A stretch of 64,000 nucleotides of DNA from Phoronis australis (GCA_002633005.1 NMRA01000202.1:229516-293515); one strand, 5' to 3'. Positions 45,701-54,289 are shown, counted from the stretch's first letter. A program made the numbers and translations. Notes: generated from the sequence alone by a model not told the origin.

Positions 45701-47511
45701 CTCCTTCTTCCACTTGCTCAGCTCAGGATATCCATCTCGGTGACTAAGACATTTAGGAAAGTTGCAATGGGGTAAGCATTGTCCAGAAAATTTTGACAGT
45801 TCCCTAACTGAACAACCGGACATCACACAGAGACAAAACATTGCTTTAACGTCTCGTAAAACAATGGTCGCTGTTGTAGTTAATGGATACTTTTGTGTTA
45901 AGATTGATGCATATTTGTATTCATATCTGATTTATCAGTATCATGTTGACCACGCAACACCGACAGACAGAAACAAAAGAGACCCCTGGAAAGCGACTTT
46001 CGACGTGAGTCATAAATTTTGTCTTGCACTCTGCCGAACTATTTCCAAACAATAATTTTATTCCTTTTGAGCAAAAGAACAAGGTTGCTGAAAACACCCA
46101 TAATTACATGCTCAGATAATTTGTACAAATTATCTCTAAACTACAATGTCCTAACAATTACATGTAAAAATGTTAATTAATAATTTCCAAACAGGAAAAA
46201 AGTCAAAATTCCTGACTTAGTAACTTTTCCATGAAACAGGCCTCTATTGATTAATCTGATAGCAGAGACACCTATTGCTAGTAAATTCTAATAAAACTAA
46301 CTACAGAATACAAACATCACATGATCTGATGTTAAATGACAGTGAATATCACCAAAGCCTGTTGGATTTCACTCACCTTCTGTAGAAATAGTCAAAGCAG
46401 TCATTGCAGAAATGTTCCCCTGGCGACAGATGATACCAACGGGAGGTCATGCCACTCCCGCAACACCTAAAATGGGTCAAAGTTGAAATAGAACAGCTGT
46501 CTAGCTCAGCATAAAATCAATAACTTATCAAGCAACTCCACAAAGTACCACTTAAGGAAAACTACACTATTACTTGAATTGCTATTAGAATGCGGACCCT
46601 ATTTGTACAACCAGGTGTACTAAATTAGCTCCACTGTCATCTGCTGCAACAAGCAGACACTTGTAAATTTGCAACAGAAATTTCCTTGGAATGGAAGGTT
46701 CAAATATGAAGTCCTAGAATCACTGTACAAGTAATGTCGTAAGTACAAACTGTCCTGATTTGCCTTAAGCAGAGGCTAATCTCCAACAAAGTTCCAACTC
46801 ACAGCATTGATTTTCAAGCTTGACGAAAGTAAGCAAAGCTTGTTGGGGCAAAATACTAACTCCTTACTACGATGGGTCAAAACAGGTTGGGGAAAACACA
46901 ATTACACTAGGTGTTTTGACCAGACACAGAAGGGTGCCTACATTATAACTAAATGCCAAACTTAAAGAGGTATCAAAGTCTACTCCACAGCAAGACTTCA
47001 ATTATTTGACTTGATATGGGCCGAAATACACTCACTGATCAAGACATATGAAAGCAGGGGTAACATTGCTTGTGTTTTCTACCAATGTTCATACTATTTC
47101 ACACTACTAAAGTGAACACATCTCTACCAATGTTCATACTATTTCACACTACTAAAATGAATACACCTCTACCAATGTTCATACTATTTCACACTACTAA
47201 AGTGAACACATCTCTACCAATGTTCATACTATTTCACACTACTAAAATGAATACACCTTTTTATGGCCACACTATAGAAATAGTTTTATACTTACTTTTC
47301 TGATGCATTAGCAAAGCAGATTGGTACGTCTGCAGAACAACCGGAGCGATCACATTTCCTCACTTCTTTCACATCACCAGACGGTGTTGCAGGTTTGGGC
47401 TTTTTCTTCGCTTGCCTAACCCTTGGAGTATCACCCTTTACCTGTTGCGAGTCTTCTTCTTCCTCAATGAATTTTACAGGTCGCTTGCGCACTCTTGTTG
47501 ACATGGTGTGA
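15651..47511 (-). CDS. KDM1B: KDM1B (LSD2/AOF1), FAD-dependent lysine-specific histone demethylase, 17 of about 18 coding exons
   Basis: KDM1B oxidatively demethylates mono- and dimethylated histone H3 lysine 4 in the nucleus, using FAD. Seventeen exons, all with GT-AG junctions and consistent phases, join into 785 codons plus stop; with one missing exon of roughly 29 residues the product would be about 814, close to the 822 of the human protein. Domain order is the family's: C4H2C2 zinc finger (residues about 50-120), CW zinc finger, SWIRM, then amine oxidase. The lysine equivalent to human K661 (SLGVGFAEK) and the [15 protein letters not shown]-contact segment are conserved. The FAD glycine-rich loop (GAGPAG in relatives) is absent from visible sequence. 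I chose ATG at 47504 (CACACCATGT context); the exon's acceptor lies 7 nt upstream, so the first exon is non-coding. Identification by remembered family similarity; very sure. Confidence 0.96.
16589..16741 (-). CDS. KDM1B: KDM1B amine-oxidase exon (ends in FAGE)
   Basis: 153 bp: [45 protein letters not shown]. It carries the FAGE motif next to the FAD. Acceptor TGTACAG, donor GTGAGT. Confidence 0.95.
18276..18401 (-). CDS. KDM1B: KDM1B amine-oxidase exon
   Basis: 126 bp: [19 protein letters not shown], then a Lys/Glu-rich helix and [12 protein letters not shown], matching the SVIAGEAV...ATLRELF segment. Acceptor TTTTCTCAG, donor GTAGGT. Confidence 0.92.
19667..19792 (-). CDS. KDM1B: KDM1B amine-oxidase exon
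   Basis: 126 bp: [36 protein letters not shown]. It matches human FPYRFWDSKVQGADFFGHV. Acceptor TTTTTTAG, donor GTAAGG. Confidence 0.95.
19793..24197 (-). other. KDM1B intron
   Basis: 4.4 kb intron containing the 27-bp array; otherwise AT-rich and featureless by eye. Confidence 0.85.
21893..22437. repeat. 27-bp tandem array, about 20 units
   Basis: The unit is close to TTGTTGTACAGTATTCACTG plus CACTATA, with variant half-units (CAATATTGTTGTACAATATT). It is a multiple of 3 and free of stops in all three plus-strand frames, which creates three overlapping spurious ORFs. Units contain the palindrome TGTACA. It lies in a KDM1B intron. Confidence 0.97.
24198..24314 (-). CDS. KDM1B: KDM1B amine-oxidase exon with the conserved catalytic lysine
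   Basis: 117 bp, 39 codons: [20 protein letters not shown] then SLGVGFAEK. The final lysine aligns with human K661, required for activity. Acceptor CTTTTCAG, donor GTAAAG. Confidence 0.95.
27180..27440. repeat. Dispersed repeat copy 1 (CATCTTGTGT...TTTCAAC type)
   Basis: Shares ATGGC, CA.C.TCTTGT, GATTTCAAC, AAGTTTCA.GT..ATC.GA and GAACTGCGATCT-like blocks in order with 27680-27835 and in part with 48960-49030. Intronic in KDM1B. Confidence 0.5.
27680..27835. repeat. Dispersed repeat copy 2
   Basis: Diverged relative of 27180-27440; the 100-codon minus-strand ORF across it is an artefact. Confidence 0.5.
29281..29358 (-). CDS. KDM1B: KDM1B amine-oxidase exon (short beta segment)
   Basis: 78 bp, 26 codons, phase 0: [14 protein letters not shown] then [10 protein letters not shown]. 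It fills exactly the stretch between the previous exon and VLVTVPL (human VQCIDYSGDEVQVTTTDGTG). Acceptor TTGATAG, donor GTGAGT. Too short for an ORF scan. Confidence 0.9.
30667..30926 (-). CDS. KDM1B: KDM1B amine-oxidase exon (substrate-binding part)
   Basis: 260 bp encoding [33 protein letters not shown] and [15 protein letters not shown]. It is the largest recovered coding exon of this gene and highly conserved with LSD2. Acceptor TTAATTTCAG, donor GTGGGT. Confidence 0.95.
32251..32422 (-). CDS. KDM1B: KDM1B amine-oxidase exon
   Basis: 172 bp, phase 0 in, phase 1 out. It contains [20 protein letters not shown] and DWRKDQDIS, matching human [20 protein letters not shown]. Acceptor AACTTTCAG, donor GTATTC. 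Confidence 0.94.
32741..32910. mobile_element. Small 170-bp palindromic MITE
   Basis: GGGGCTGTTTTTTGAAG at the left is inverted at the right (CTTCGAGAAAACAGCCCC), with partial pairing inside. It is flanked by CCTGGTCA-containing sequence on both sides. It lies in a KDM1B intron. Confidence 0.5.
32994..33128 (-). CDS. KDM1B: KDM1B coding exon after the missing FAD-loop exon
   Basis: 135 bp, 45 codons, phase 0. It begins [18 protein letters not shown] and contains [14 protein letters not shown], the FAD-binding strand with its acidic ribose contact and the LSD2 signature. Acceptor TTATTTTAG, donor GTGAGT. Confidence 0.95.
33308..34150 (+). pseudogene. Dead mariner/Tc1-like transposase fragment
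   Basis: It opens with CAGGTGTCCCAAAAAGTGAC, typical of mariner-type terminal repeats. At 33610 a frame reads [20 protein letters not shown] then SRTRIVRS, the helix-turn-helix start of an invertebrate mariner-like transposase family. After frameshifts [17 protein letters not shown] and VEELIQSQE continue it. Stops and indels are frequent, and no DDE core or right-hand terminal repeat was found. It lies in a KDM1B intron on the opposite strand. Confidence 0.6.
34599..34885. other. Assembly gap, 287 N, in a KDM1B intron region
   Basis: Lies between KDM1B exons ending at 40830 and starting at 33128, where one conserved exon is missing. Confidence 1.
35452..35535 (+). repeat. tRNA-derived SINE head
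   Basis: TGACCTAGACGGATAAGTG resembles an A box and GGGTTTGAGACC a B box, 40-odd bases apart, as in a pol III promoter. The surrounding arms do not fold into a clean cloverleaf, so I read it as a SINE rather than a tRNA gene. Confidence 0.5.
37041..37903. repeat. 51-bp minisatellite, 17 near-identical units
   Basis: Units start every 51 bp from 37041 to 37755; two units at the right are 49 bp (a CT pair lost) and the last is diverged. Fourteen or more units are essentially identical. The unit is a multiple of 3 and open on both strands (17-residue repeats), so long repetitive ORFs appear on both strands; these are probably not genes. The right-most unit contains the last codons and stop of the 37861-39141 exon, so the array lies in that exon's 3' untranslated side. 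Confidence 0.98.
37861..39141 (-). CDS. Large terminal exon of an unidentified nuclear-type protein (PIDLS, SUMO site, BESS-like end)
   Basis: A 426-codon open exon starting at acceptor TGTTTTCAG (phase 0) and ending in a stop at 37861. No start codon is required; upstream exons are unidentified. The first 150 residues are basic ([17 protein letters not shown]), fitting nuclear localisation. DLPIDLSCT fits the CtBP-binding PxDLS motif, and VIVKAEPEP fits a SUMO consensus. The middle has Cys/His pairs (HCTCCGD) without a clear finger. The acidic end, [15 protein letters not shown] then [12 protein letters not shown], resembles a BESS interaction motif (inference). It could be the last exon of a gene nested in a KDM1B intron or an alternative KDM1B 3' end, since the preceding exon also ends in phase 0. 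A possible AATAAA lies at 36446-36451. Confidence 0.55.
   Translation of the reverse strand, partial: TRRSNRKSSIKRFSENDLQKKKQKKDCVTSLSKGKSFRVDVECQNSVTEQCRVVMLPVFARRKNRMKTNLQKPLHFSDGKEPGDWGANGSGLLHFTRNSSFRRRVTLKTSGNRKCVKKNLALVEVKNTKARSAVKGQKKIRTFRRHGRTSRKLASKNKSDVLVKEPVHEACIGEALGLNQGPPSSSEVVVEKINKVLPGSKDNPGDDLPIDLSCTQRIGTLALSAVVSNESDGTLASDTFEQYGQTNNLQQTSHEKLCVSISDIHPHDSSSTVAEVQSQCCDHASTLSDTCQQDNVIVKAEPEPNTIASHGSHCTCCGDAAFVSNNLCHDSDNTVNGEERHDMPAVYDTYSLRHDSVSTLSLDTYHQGNRRNYLGNEDEVDNDDSVFFHSLFREFGRITIPGIKADVKAKLFSMVMDGQQREYSSS
40830..41006 (-). CDS. KDM1B: KDM1B coding exon 8 (end of SWIRM)
   Basis: 177 bp, phase 0 at both ends. It contains [19 protein letters not shown] and [12 protein letters not shown], the most conserved part of the LSD2 SWIRM. 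Acceptor GTTTTCCCAG, donor GTATGT. Its phase-0 end can splice in frame either to the oxidase exons or to the 37861-39141 exon. Confidence 0.95.
41838..41901 (-). CDS. KDM1B: KDM1B coding exon 7 (SWIRM helix)
   Basis: 64 bp giving [20 protein letters not shown]. It aligns with the SWIRM helix around TMYLALRNLILALWYTN in human. Acceptor TTTTTTCAG, donor GTATTG, ends phase 0. The long ORF over this exon is in another frame. Confidence 0.9.
42491..42611 (-). CDS. KDM1B: KDM1B coding exon 6 (start of SWIRM)
   Basis: 121 bp encoding [20 protein letters not shown] and LEQFPEFS, a clear match to the start of the LSD2 SWIRM. Acceptor GCTTTCAG, donor GTAATT, ends phase 2. Confidence 0.93.
43415..43568 (-). 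CDS. KDM1B: KDM1B coding exon 5 (linker before SWIRM)
   Basis: Starts [10 protein letters not shown], contains [20 protein letters not shown] and VGMSA, and ends phase 1 before GTGCGC. It matches the LSD2 linker (PPLLKDSVAAPLLSAYYPDC in human). Acceptor TTTTTTCCAG. Confidence 0.93.
44438..44485 (-). CDS. KDM1B: KDM1B coding exon 4 (last CW cysteine)
   Basis: A 48-bp micro-exon, phase 0 at both ends, encoding [16 protein letters not shown]. It supplies the fourth CW cysteine and aligns with the short segment ending in SLPEDL of the human protein. Acceptor TTTTCAG, donor GTATGA. Confidence 0.88.
45515..45743 (-). CDS. KDM1B: KDM1B coding exon 3 (CW-type zinc finger)
   Basis: 229 bp, acceptor TCTTAG, donor GTGTGT. 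It reads [16 protein letters not shown], then [18 protein letters not shown] and FQCGM: the invariant W and three of four Cys of a CW domain. In LSD2 this region packs against the first finger and the SWIRM. Confidence 0.95.
46377..46466 (-). CDS. KDM1B: KDM1B coding exon 2 (second half of the C4H2C2 finger)
   Basis: 90 bp, acceptor TTTTAG, donor GTGAGT. It encodes [20 protein letters not shown], which supplies the two His and the last two Cys ligands. With the Cys at the start of the exon, all eight ligands are present. Too short for a simple ORF scan. Confidence 0.93.
47079..47258. repeat. Four 45-bp units in KDM1B intron 1, arranged as two 90-bp dimers
   Basis: Units at 47079, 47124, 47169 and 47214 start CTACCAATGTTCATACTATT. 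Endings alternate between AGTGAACACATCT and AATGAATACACCT, so a 90-bp dimer was itself duplicated. The plus-strand ORF over it is a repeat artefact. Confidence 0.95.
47296..47511 (-). CDS. KDM1B: KDM1B coding exon 1 (start codon, first half of the C4H2C2 finger)
   Basis: Begins [11 protein letters not shown] at 47504 and ends in [10 protein letters not shown] before donor GTAAGT, phase 2. It is rich in Lys/Arg and Glu, like the disordered N-terminus of LSD2. It holds three zinc ligands (KCDRSGC, PIC). An in-frame ATG at 47549 lies upstream of a good acceptor (TTTTTGCCTGTAG), so it is probably intronic. Confidence 0.93.
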
Positions 47512-49290
47512 CTACAGGCAAAAATTATACGTGAAATGACAGTGACCAAAATAAATTTTCAGGTTTTACTAAAAAAACACATCTAACATTAAAATTTCTT
47601 TGTCAGAGCAAAGCGAACTGTCACACGGACAAGTGTGTATTCATAATTTAAAACTTTCTCAGAAAAAGTTCAGAATTTGGACTCTCGATTGTTTGTAGTT
47701 TCATAATGTCATATTGGAAAGTTCATTTACTCCACATACGAATGATACCAATGCCAACAAGGAAGCACTTCCCGTAGATAGCAACTGACAAGCATTGCCA
47801 GGACCAGAAAATACCTTTAGTGCTACAAGCAAAGCAAGACCTGAGAGGAACAAAACACAACACCTGAAACACAGCCCAGGATCCAATCAAACAAGGCAGC
47901 AAGTCAACCAATTAAAATTAAGGAAAAGCTAAAAAGTTAGACCAAATCGAATTTAGCAAAGATCTAAGTTTTACAGCGGCAGATTTGAAAAGGGAAAATG
48001 AATTTGTCATCGAACAGGTTATTGCCTGGGAGTAATAGTCCTAGGTTATTGCACATTAAAGGTCAATGAAAATCAGGCTTGGTGAAATTAGGTCATTTTG
48101 AGAAATTCGATCTAAGACACACAACCAATGAGCATGGTGCCATGGCGAGGACATAGTAAAGAGAAGTCATAGCTATAAAACCTCATCAATTTAAGACACA
48201 TTCACAACTTATTACAATGCTTAGAAGCCCTTGAAAAATGAAAAAAGCGCAATTATTTTTGTCCAAAATTGGTGTGATTTTGAAGTACCTTAATGAGAGA
48301 GCCCCTTCAAATACCAACATAAGAACTTACAGTTCATTTGCAAGACATTTGAAAAAAAAACTAGTAAACAAAAATCTGACGAAAATTGAGTTAACAACTG
48401 TACACATGAATTACTGTCTTGGTGTTGAAATATTTGTTTGTACCCTTATTTTGCAGCTACATTTGTGGAGGTAGACAGGTAAAATTTGTAGAATAGTGTT
48501 TAGACAGGGCGCCGAATGCAGAAACCTGATGGAAAATAATTTAACCTAAATGCATTTTGCATATTTTTGTTTTGTAGCCATTTCATTAATAAACAAGCAA
48601 TTTGTAATTCACTTATCAGTAGACTTAACTTCAAAGTAAATTTTGTTATGGAAAAGTTATCAAAGCTGTCCCCCAATCAGTCATGTATTTCTGACTACTT
48701 CACGTAGCCAAGCATGTCCCCCAATCATGTATTACTGACCATTGCCAAGCAAAAAGTCATGTTGTTGGACCCGTACCGATTTGAATTTCACAAAAAATCT
48801 GCTGACACATGTCCTTTAATCACCAGGTATTTCTGAAATAGCACCACCCAAAGAGACCCATGGTGGCTCTTTCCATGGTTTAAAAAATTCCTCATGGGTC
48901 TCCTCTGTGATTGTTTTGTATGTATTGTACACACAGGCAAGATGTCAATATTTTCTCAGTATTTGATCTTAAATGGACCACTTAATAGCGCCATCTTGTA
49001 TTCAATTTTAACAAAAAAACCATGATTTTCAGTTACCACTAGTTAACAGAAGAATAATCAGACATCTCTTACAGTAGAAGCAAAAGTGCCAACTACATGA
49101 AATCTTCCAAACAACATCTTAAAGTGTTACACAATATGACTCTAGTATCTCAAAATAAATTTTATTATTGTATCTTACTAGATTCCAGTGCCTTTAGTAC
49201 ACAGCTCATAAAGAAACACACAAAAATTGAAAAAAAAAAATTATGTACAACGTCATGGGTTGAACCCAAGTCGTTCGCCATACTGTTCGG

Positions 49291-49630
49291 ATGAAAGACA
49301 AAGTGTATAGAGTGAAAAGAAAGCAAAGTACATATAGCGTCGAGAAGGTTCGTAGAGGGATCAAAAGATGTGTTTCCGGAGGTTGCATTAACAGCAGCCA
49401 GGCGGAGAACGTCTCGATGTTCCGAAGGACACCAAAGTTGCGCAGAAGTGGCATCGCATCGTGCGCCGAAAGAGAGTGTGGGACGTCACCGTGGACCAAG
49501 CGATTCGGTCCGGGGCCACTCTGTGTTAGTCTGCCCACATTGAGGACTCGTGTTTCGACTCCAGTCACAGGAGACGTTACGATGAAGGCCTGGTTCAATA
49601 AAGGACAATATTTATCATTCAGAAACATCA
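49291..49630 (+). pseudogene. Broken THAP-type zinc-finger domain
   Basis: Frame 1 gives KRCVSGGCINSSQAENVSMF (Cys-x4-Cys from 49369). About a base after the F codon the frame shifts, and VPKDTKVAQKWHRIVRRKRV then WDVT follows: the FP...W core of a THAP finger. Further on is LC-stop-SAHIEDSCF (the Cys/His pair and the following CF), then GLVQ-stop-RTIF, resembling the AVPTIF end of THAP domains. So one frameshift and two stops interrupt an otherwise complete domain of about 80 residues. THAP fingers occur in P-element-like transposases and in host DNA-binding proteins; this may be either. No downstream transposase core recognised. Confidence 0.6.
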
Positions 49631-49919
49631 GCTCTCAATTCAGGATCGTCTGTTGGATGACTGGGTTGACTCGTCAAGCCCGAGGCCGCTTCTCTCACGG
49701 GAGGATCCAGTTCGTAAGGCTCAAAGTAGAAAAGTACGCAGCCGGAAGCACATTAAACTTGTTCTCGCTTTCGTGCAACCCCCTTTCCTCATCCTGGCCA
49801 CCATTCCCGTACGTTTAATTATAGTATTCGTTCAATTCTTGCTCGTAATCGTTGCTTTCAAATTCCCTGCTCTCCGCCGTTGTTCAATGCTAGTCACTGA
49901 TCTCGTGTTCAACCCATGA
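49622..49919 (+). other. Open stretch downstream of the THAP relic
   Basis: After a possible acceptor (TTTATCATTCAG) a frame reads LDDWVDSSSPRPLLSREDP, a basic patch, then a hydrophobic run (LVLAFVQPPFLILATIP) up to a GTACGT donor-like site, and stays open to 49919. Not recognised; it may be the remainder of the THAP gene or chance. Confidence 0.25.
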
Positions 49920-50369
49920 TGTCACATGGCGGGAAATGTGAAAATTGGCAAAATTGAAAGAAAAATCTAAATTTCGAGCTAATTACACAAAATAAATATG
50001 GGTTTAGCTAAATTTTAGGTCATACATTTAGTCTGTGGTCACCGGTAATTCAAAATGTGCAAAAATCCATGGTGTGTACTGTTTAAAAGTCTACACATAA
50101 CCAGTTTCAGCGTCCCACGTTAAGAAAACGCCCAACTCGCAATTGGTTGTTGGATATAATCTTAGCTCACCAATTCAGATTTGAGGTTGCCAATTTTTAG
50201 AACCACAGATGGCCGATAGGTGTCGCTTACAATGCAGCCCATTGTGATGCTTGCGCTGCCGCCAGGCGGCGGACCACGTCTAGTAGGTCACAACCAAAAA
50301 CAGTGCACAGAAACGAGACTGTTACAGCCATACACTTTAAATAACTCACAGAGCATGGTCTGAACTTCT

Positions 50370-51420
50370 AAGTTTCATTTGTACCAACCCAACGCGATTT
50401 TGCTTGAGTCACAGAACACTTATGGTTGGTGGACAATTTTCGTCCATACGACCACGCGCTTTAAGTGACTAAGAGAACGCGTGGTGCAGACGGATAATTT
50501 TTTCCATACGACCATATGCTTTAAATGACTCAGAGAGCGTGGCAGGGGCTGTTCATTTTCATTCGTACTGACTCGTCGTGATTTTGCTTGAGTTACAGAA
50601 CGCATATGGTAGGGCGGACAATTTTCGTCCATATGACCACGTGCTTTAAGTGACGAAAAGAAAGCGTGGTCCAGACGGATAATTTTTGCCAATACGACCA
50701 CACGCTTTAAATGACTTAGAGAGCGTGGTCGGAGCTGTTCATTTTCGTACGTACCGACCCATCACGATTTTGCTAGAGTCACAGAGCGCTTATGGTTTGG
50801 TGCGGACAATTTTCGTACATACGACCACGCGTTTTAAGTGACATAGAGAACGTGTGGTCCAGACGGATAATTTTTGTCCATACGACCATATGCTTTAAAT
50901 GACTCAGAGAACGTGGTCGGGACTGTTAATTTTTGCCTGTTCTGACCAGACACGATTTTGCTCGAGTCACAGAACGCTTATTGTCAGGCGGACAATTTTT
51001 GTCCATATGACCACGCACTTAAAGTGACTTAGAGAATGCCAGACAGATAATTTTTGCCCATACAACCATGTGCTTTAAATGACTCACAGAGCGTGGTCTG
51101 GGCTGTTAATTTTCCCGCTTCGATCCGGCGAGATTTTGTTCGAGTCACAGAACGCTTATGGTCGGGCAGGCAATTTTCGTCCATACGACCATGTGCTTTA
51201 AATGACTCAGAGAGCATCGTATGGGTTGTTAATTTTCATCCGTACTGACCCAACACGATTTTGCTCGCGTCACAGAGTGCTTATGGTCGGGCAGACAATT
51301 TTCATCCATTCAGCCACCCCTTCCATTAGCAGCAAGGTCGGCGAACAATTTTCAGGCAGGACCACCACATTTAGGAGCGTGGTCCAGGCGGATAAATTTT
51401 ATCCATAATTTGAGTCAAAG
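50370..51420. repeat. Satellite-like tandem repeat, period about 185 bp, 5-6 copies
   Basis: GATTTTGCTNGAGTCACAGA recurs near 50397, 50580, 50767, 50955, 51133 and 51259 (the last interval shorter). Each unit also carries a sub-repeat, CCATACGACCA...GCTTTAAATGAC, twice. Copies are clearly diverged. ORFs on both strands here are repeat-derived. Confidence 0.9.
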
Positions 51421-51775
51421 AAAGCCTTTGTAGGGTGTGGTTAGTGGAGACCACATCTTTTTCAGCGAATTTGGTAATACTGTAGCCTACATGGCACGTT
51501 TTAATATAAATCAAAGTATATGCTGGTGACATACACGACGTGTGTTCTCTTACTTTCAAATATGGCGTCAGTACGCGAGAGATTCGAATACGGGATATTT
51601 GTTCATTGTGCAACACTGGCTGTTTTGTAGCCATGGTACAAAGCTGTATATAAATATACAGCTTTGCACAGACGTGGGTAAAAAAGTGGTAAGATAAAAT
51701 CTGACACGAAATTAATGTCATTAAAAACTACAGTCTTCCTTGAGTAAACTAAATTGTTTAACTGTGTTGGAAAAA

Positions 51776-52081
51776 ATGGCGTTCTACCGTTATTCTGCTG
51801 CTAAAGTTGTGGAGCGATCTTTAGCGACGGCTTTCGGCACTATGAAAAATTGCGTCACCTATTGGCCAGTTTCTTTTTTCGCCGATTCTTCAATCAACTG
51901 TTCTTCTTTCACGAGGTTGCATACACGTCACAACAAATTATCGAAACTGGTTTCACTTCATTATAAGTTTTTAGAATTTGGATACCAAAAAACGAATTTC
52001 AGAAGAAATTTTGCTGCTGCCAAGCTATCATCATCTCCCGAGAGATGTCGCAAAAATTTAGGAAATGGCACGTGCGCGTGA
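51776..52081 (+). CDS. Possible short ORF, unknown product
   Basis: ATG in an AAAAATGG context opens a 101-codon frame beginning MAFYRYSAAKVVERSLATAF, with several basic and aromatic residues that could be a mitochondrial-type presequence. It lies just before the candidate promoter patch. No family recognised and no splice evidence. It may be chance. Confidence 0.2.
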   Translation: MAFYRYSAAKVVERSLATAFGTMKNCVTYWPVSFFADSSINCSSFTRLHTRHNKLSKLVSLHYKFLEFGYQKTNFRRNFAAAKLSSSPERCRKNLGNGTCA

Positions 52082-52359
52082 CACGAGCGTACTGTTTTCA
52101 AAACGACAACATGCTTTTCATTGTTAGAAAAGGCGGAACGTTACGCAAGAAAATTACGTTTATTGCATTGTTTTTCACTTATACATGGCTGTAACGGGCA
52201 AGGTGGGTGTCGGTTGATTCCCAGATTTTGCATGCACCCCGTCCGGTCTTTAGCTTTACATGTTGATACAAATTTCACGGTGTGGTGACGAGCAGAACTA
52301 CCCTGGCTGTGAGCAATTTCGGTGTCTACGTAAGAAATACACGCAGTGGGACCTAGCTG

Positions 52360-52520
52360 TATCGTCCGGTTACCTATTGTCGTCAGGCTCCAAAGGTCGT
52401 CCGCCATCTTGTTTCGCGTGCAGCGCAACCACGCGGGACTTAGCGTTCCAATTTGGAGTGCTCGTCTGCACGTTAGGTACTAACTTATTGGAAGAGACAC
52501 GTATCAAAGTAATGAGACAA
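52360..52520. promoter_or_regulatory. Candidate CpG-rich bidirectional promoter with a YY1-type motif
   Basis: This patch is richer in CpG than its surroundings and contains CCGCCATCTTG (52401-52411), the YY1 consensus in reverse (CAAGATGGCGG). On the minus strand a leader-like stretch with ATGGCGGACGACC runs to a GTAACC donor near 52371. On the plus strand AAATCG/GTGAGT near 52529 is a good donor. Both known genes need a non-coding first exon from this intergenic region, so it could serve both. Inferred from motifs only. Confidence 0.35.
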
Positions 52521-54289
52521 AAATCGGTGAGTTTACCGATTGTTTTTTAAAACCACTTAAAAATCAGTAGATTTTACTAATACACTTTTTTGTGCGTTTT
52601 CAGAAGATGTTTTCGAATTTAAATTTTCTTCCGACGGGACACAAAACATGATCCAGGGTTTGTTTATGCAATGTATCTGTTTGTCCCAGGCACTAGTAGG
52701 ATCTAGAAGGCCAAAGGAAAAATCCGCAGACAAATGCGATACGCTGGGTTCTTAACATTTTTGCCTCACGTTCACCATTAAACTGCATTGAAATGTTGTC
52801 CAATTGGCTTTTATTGGAAACCACAGTGCAGAGCTCAACATCAAAACTTCAAATCGAGTTTATGTCAATAAAAACAGGCTGTTGCAATTTTCATTACTTC
52901 GTTGGCCTTTTTCTGCATGTTTCTCAGTTTTTACAAAAGGGGGCAGCATATGACGAACTTAGGTGTCACAATAAAATGGCTGCCGAAGGCAGTGCACATT
53001 TGAAATAACTCGGCACAAATTAAAGAAAACTTCCGAATCGATGAATGCGGTATATCTGTGAGAGTTAAATCGAATCCTATTCAGATCATAACTTTGAAGT
53101 GGAATAATTCGGTGAGTACAACAGCAAGTCGGTTTTATGCTTAGGCGGACGAACATTGGGTTCCCCAGTATATTTTGACGATAGTCTTCTTCATACAGCT
53201 AGCTGGCTGGCTAGCCGTTTTGTTGCACGAGTATCGTCAAGAGCAGAGTATAGCATTTGCCTAGAAATCATTGATACCCAAGACATTAACTATATTTACC
53301 GAGAAAGGTGAGACATAGGGGAGTATAAGACCCATGTTTGTCACTTTCACCGACAGATTTACACTGGTTGGACAAAGTCAAAGAGGTCCAGAGAACCAAT
53401 TAATCACTAAATAATGGGTCTGCATCTCAGCGGACGAAACGTGCTCTCTAAATCAAGGGCCACTATATACAACAAGTGCCCTACCACACAACCTCAGATT
53501 GCCTTATTCTCCACACAAAGACCAGCATATTGATATTGTCCGTGACTAGTGACACAGGCACTGACAGTTTATTCCAATTTTAAACACACGTATGCAAAAG
53601 AGGGATACTGGACCATGGGCTGCTACTGGCTAAAATTAGGCCGAAAAATGCAACTAGGATAACAAAGAATGCTTCAAATTTCTCATGACACATTTCATAT
53701 ACTTACAATGCAACGATCAAAAGCCGAAAGCGTGATCACCGACTTTTCGCGCAAATATAGCTATTTTAGTTGAAATAGGAAATACTCACAGGTTTTGTAC
53801 ATTTTCGATGAAACGCAAAATGCTTTATTTTCGTTTTTATTAAAGTTTGAGGTTTTATTGTGTTTATAAAGCTCTTATACGCTGAAATTTAAATGGTTAC
53901 TATCATTTAATGATTCATATTCTTTAACTATATTTTTATGTAATACTGTTCTGACGAAATTAGTACACCGATATACACTCACTTCACTTTCGCCGACCCG
54001 GATCAAAAACACTGTGCAGGTGACTGAGTGAGTTGGCAAAACGAACGATATTTTCTCGTGGCTGTACTTCATTGTGATCACATTTTCTAAGCTTGTTGTT
54101 GAAAAACAGTCCAATATGAAGCTTCCCAACTGATCCTGCTTTTCTAAGACTTGGTTTCTTTAATGTTCGCTAGAGAAGCTTAGTAAGTTGTCATAGTTGT
54201 TTAAGTTATGGCCCAGTGACACTTAGTCTTAGTGACACTGTCATAATGATAAAGTTAAGCAGTGCCGCCCTCTCGACTTGGCACAGTGG

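Noticed and set aside
49206-49628. 140-codon minus-strand ORF
   Set aside because: Antisense shadow of the THAP-type relic, which shows a real domain pattern on the plus strand.
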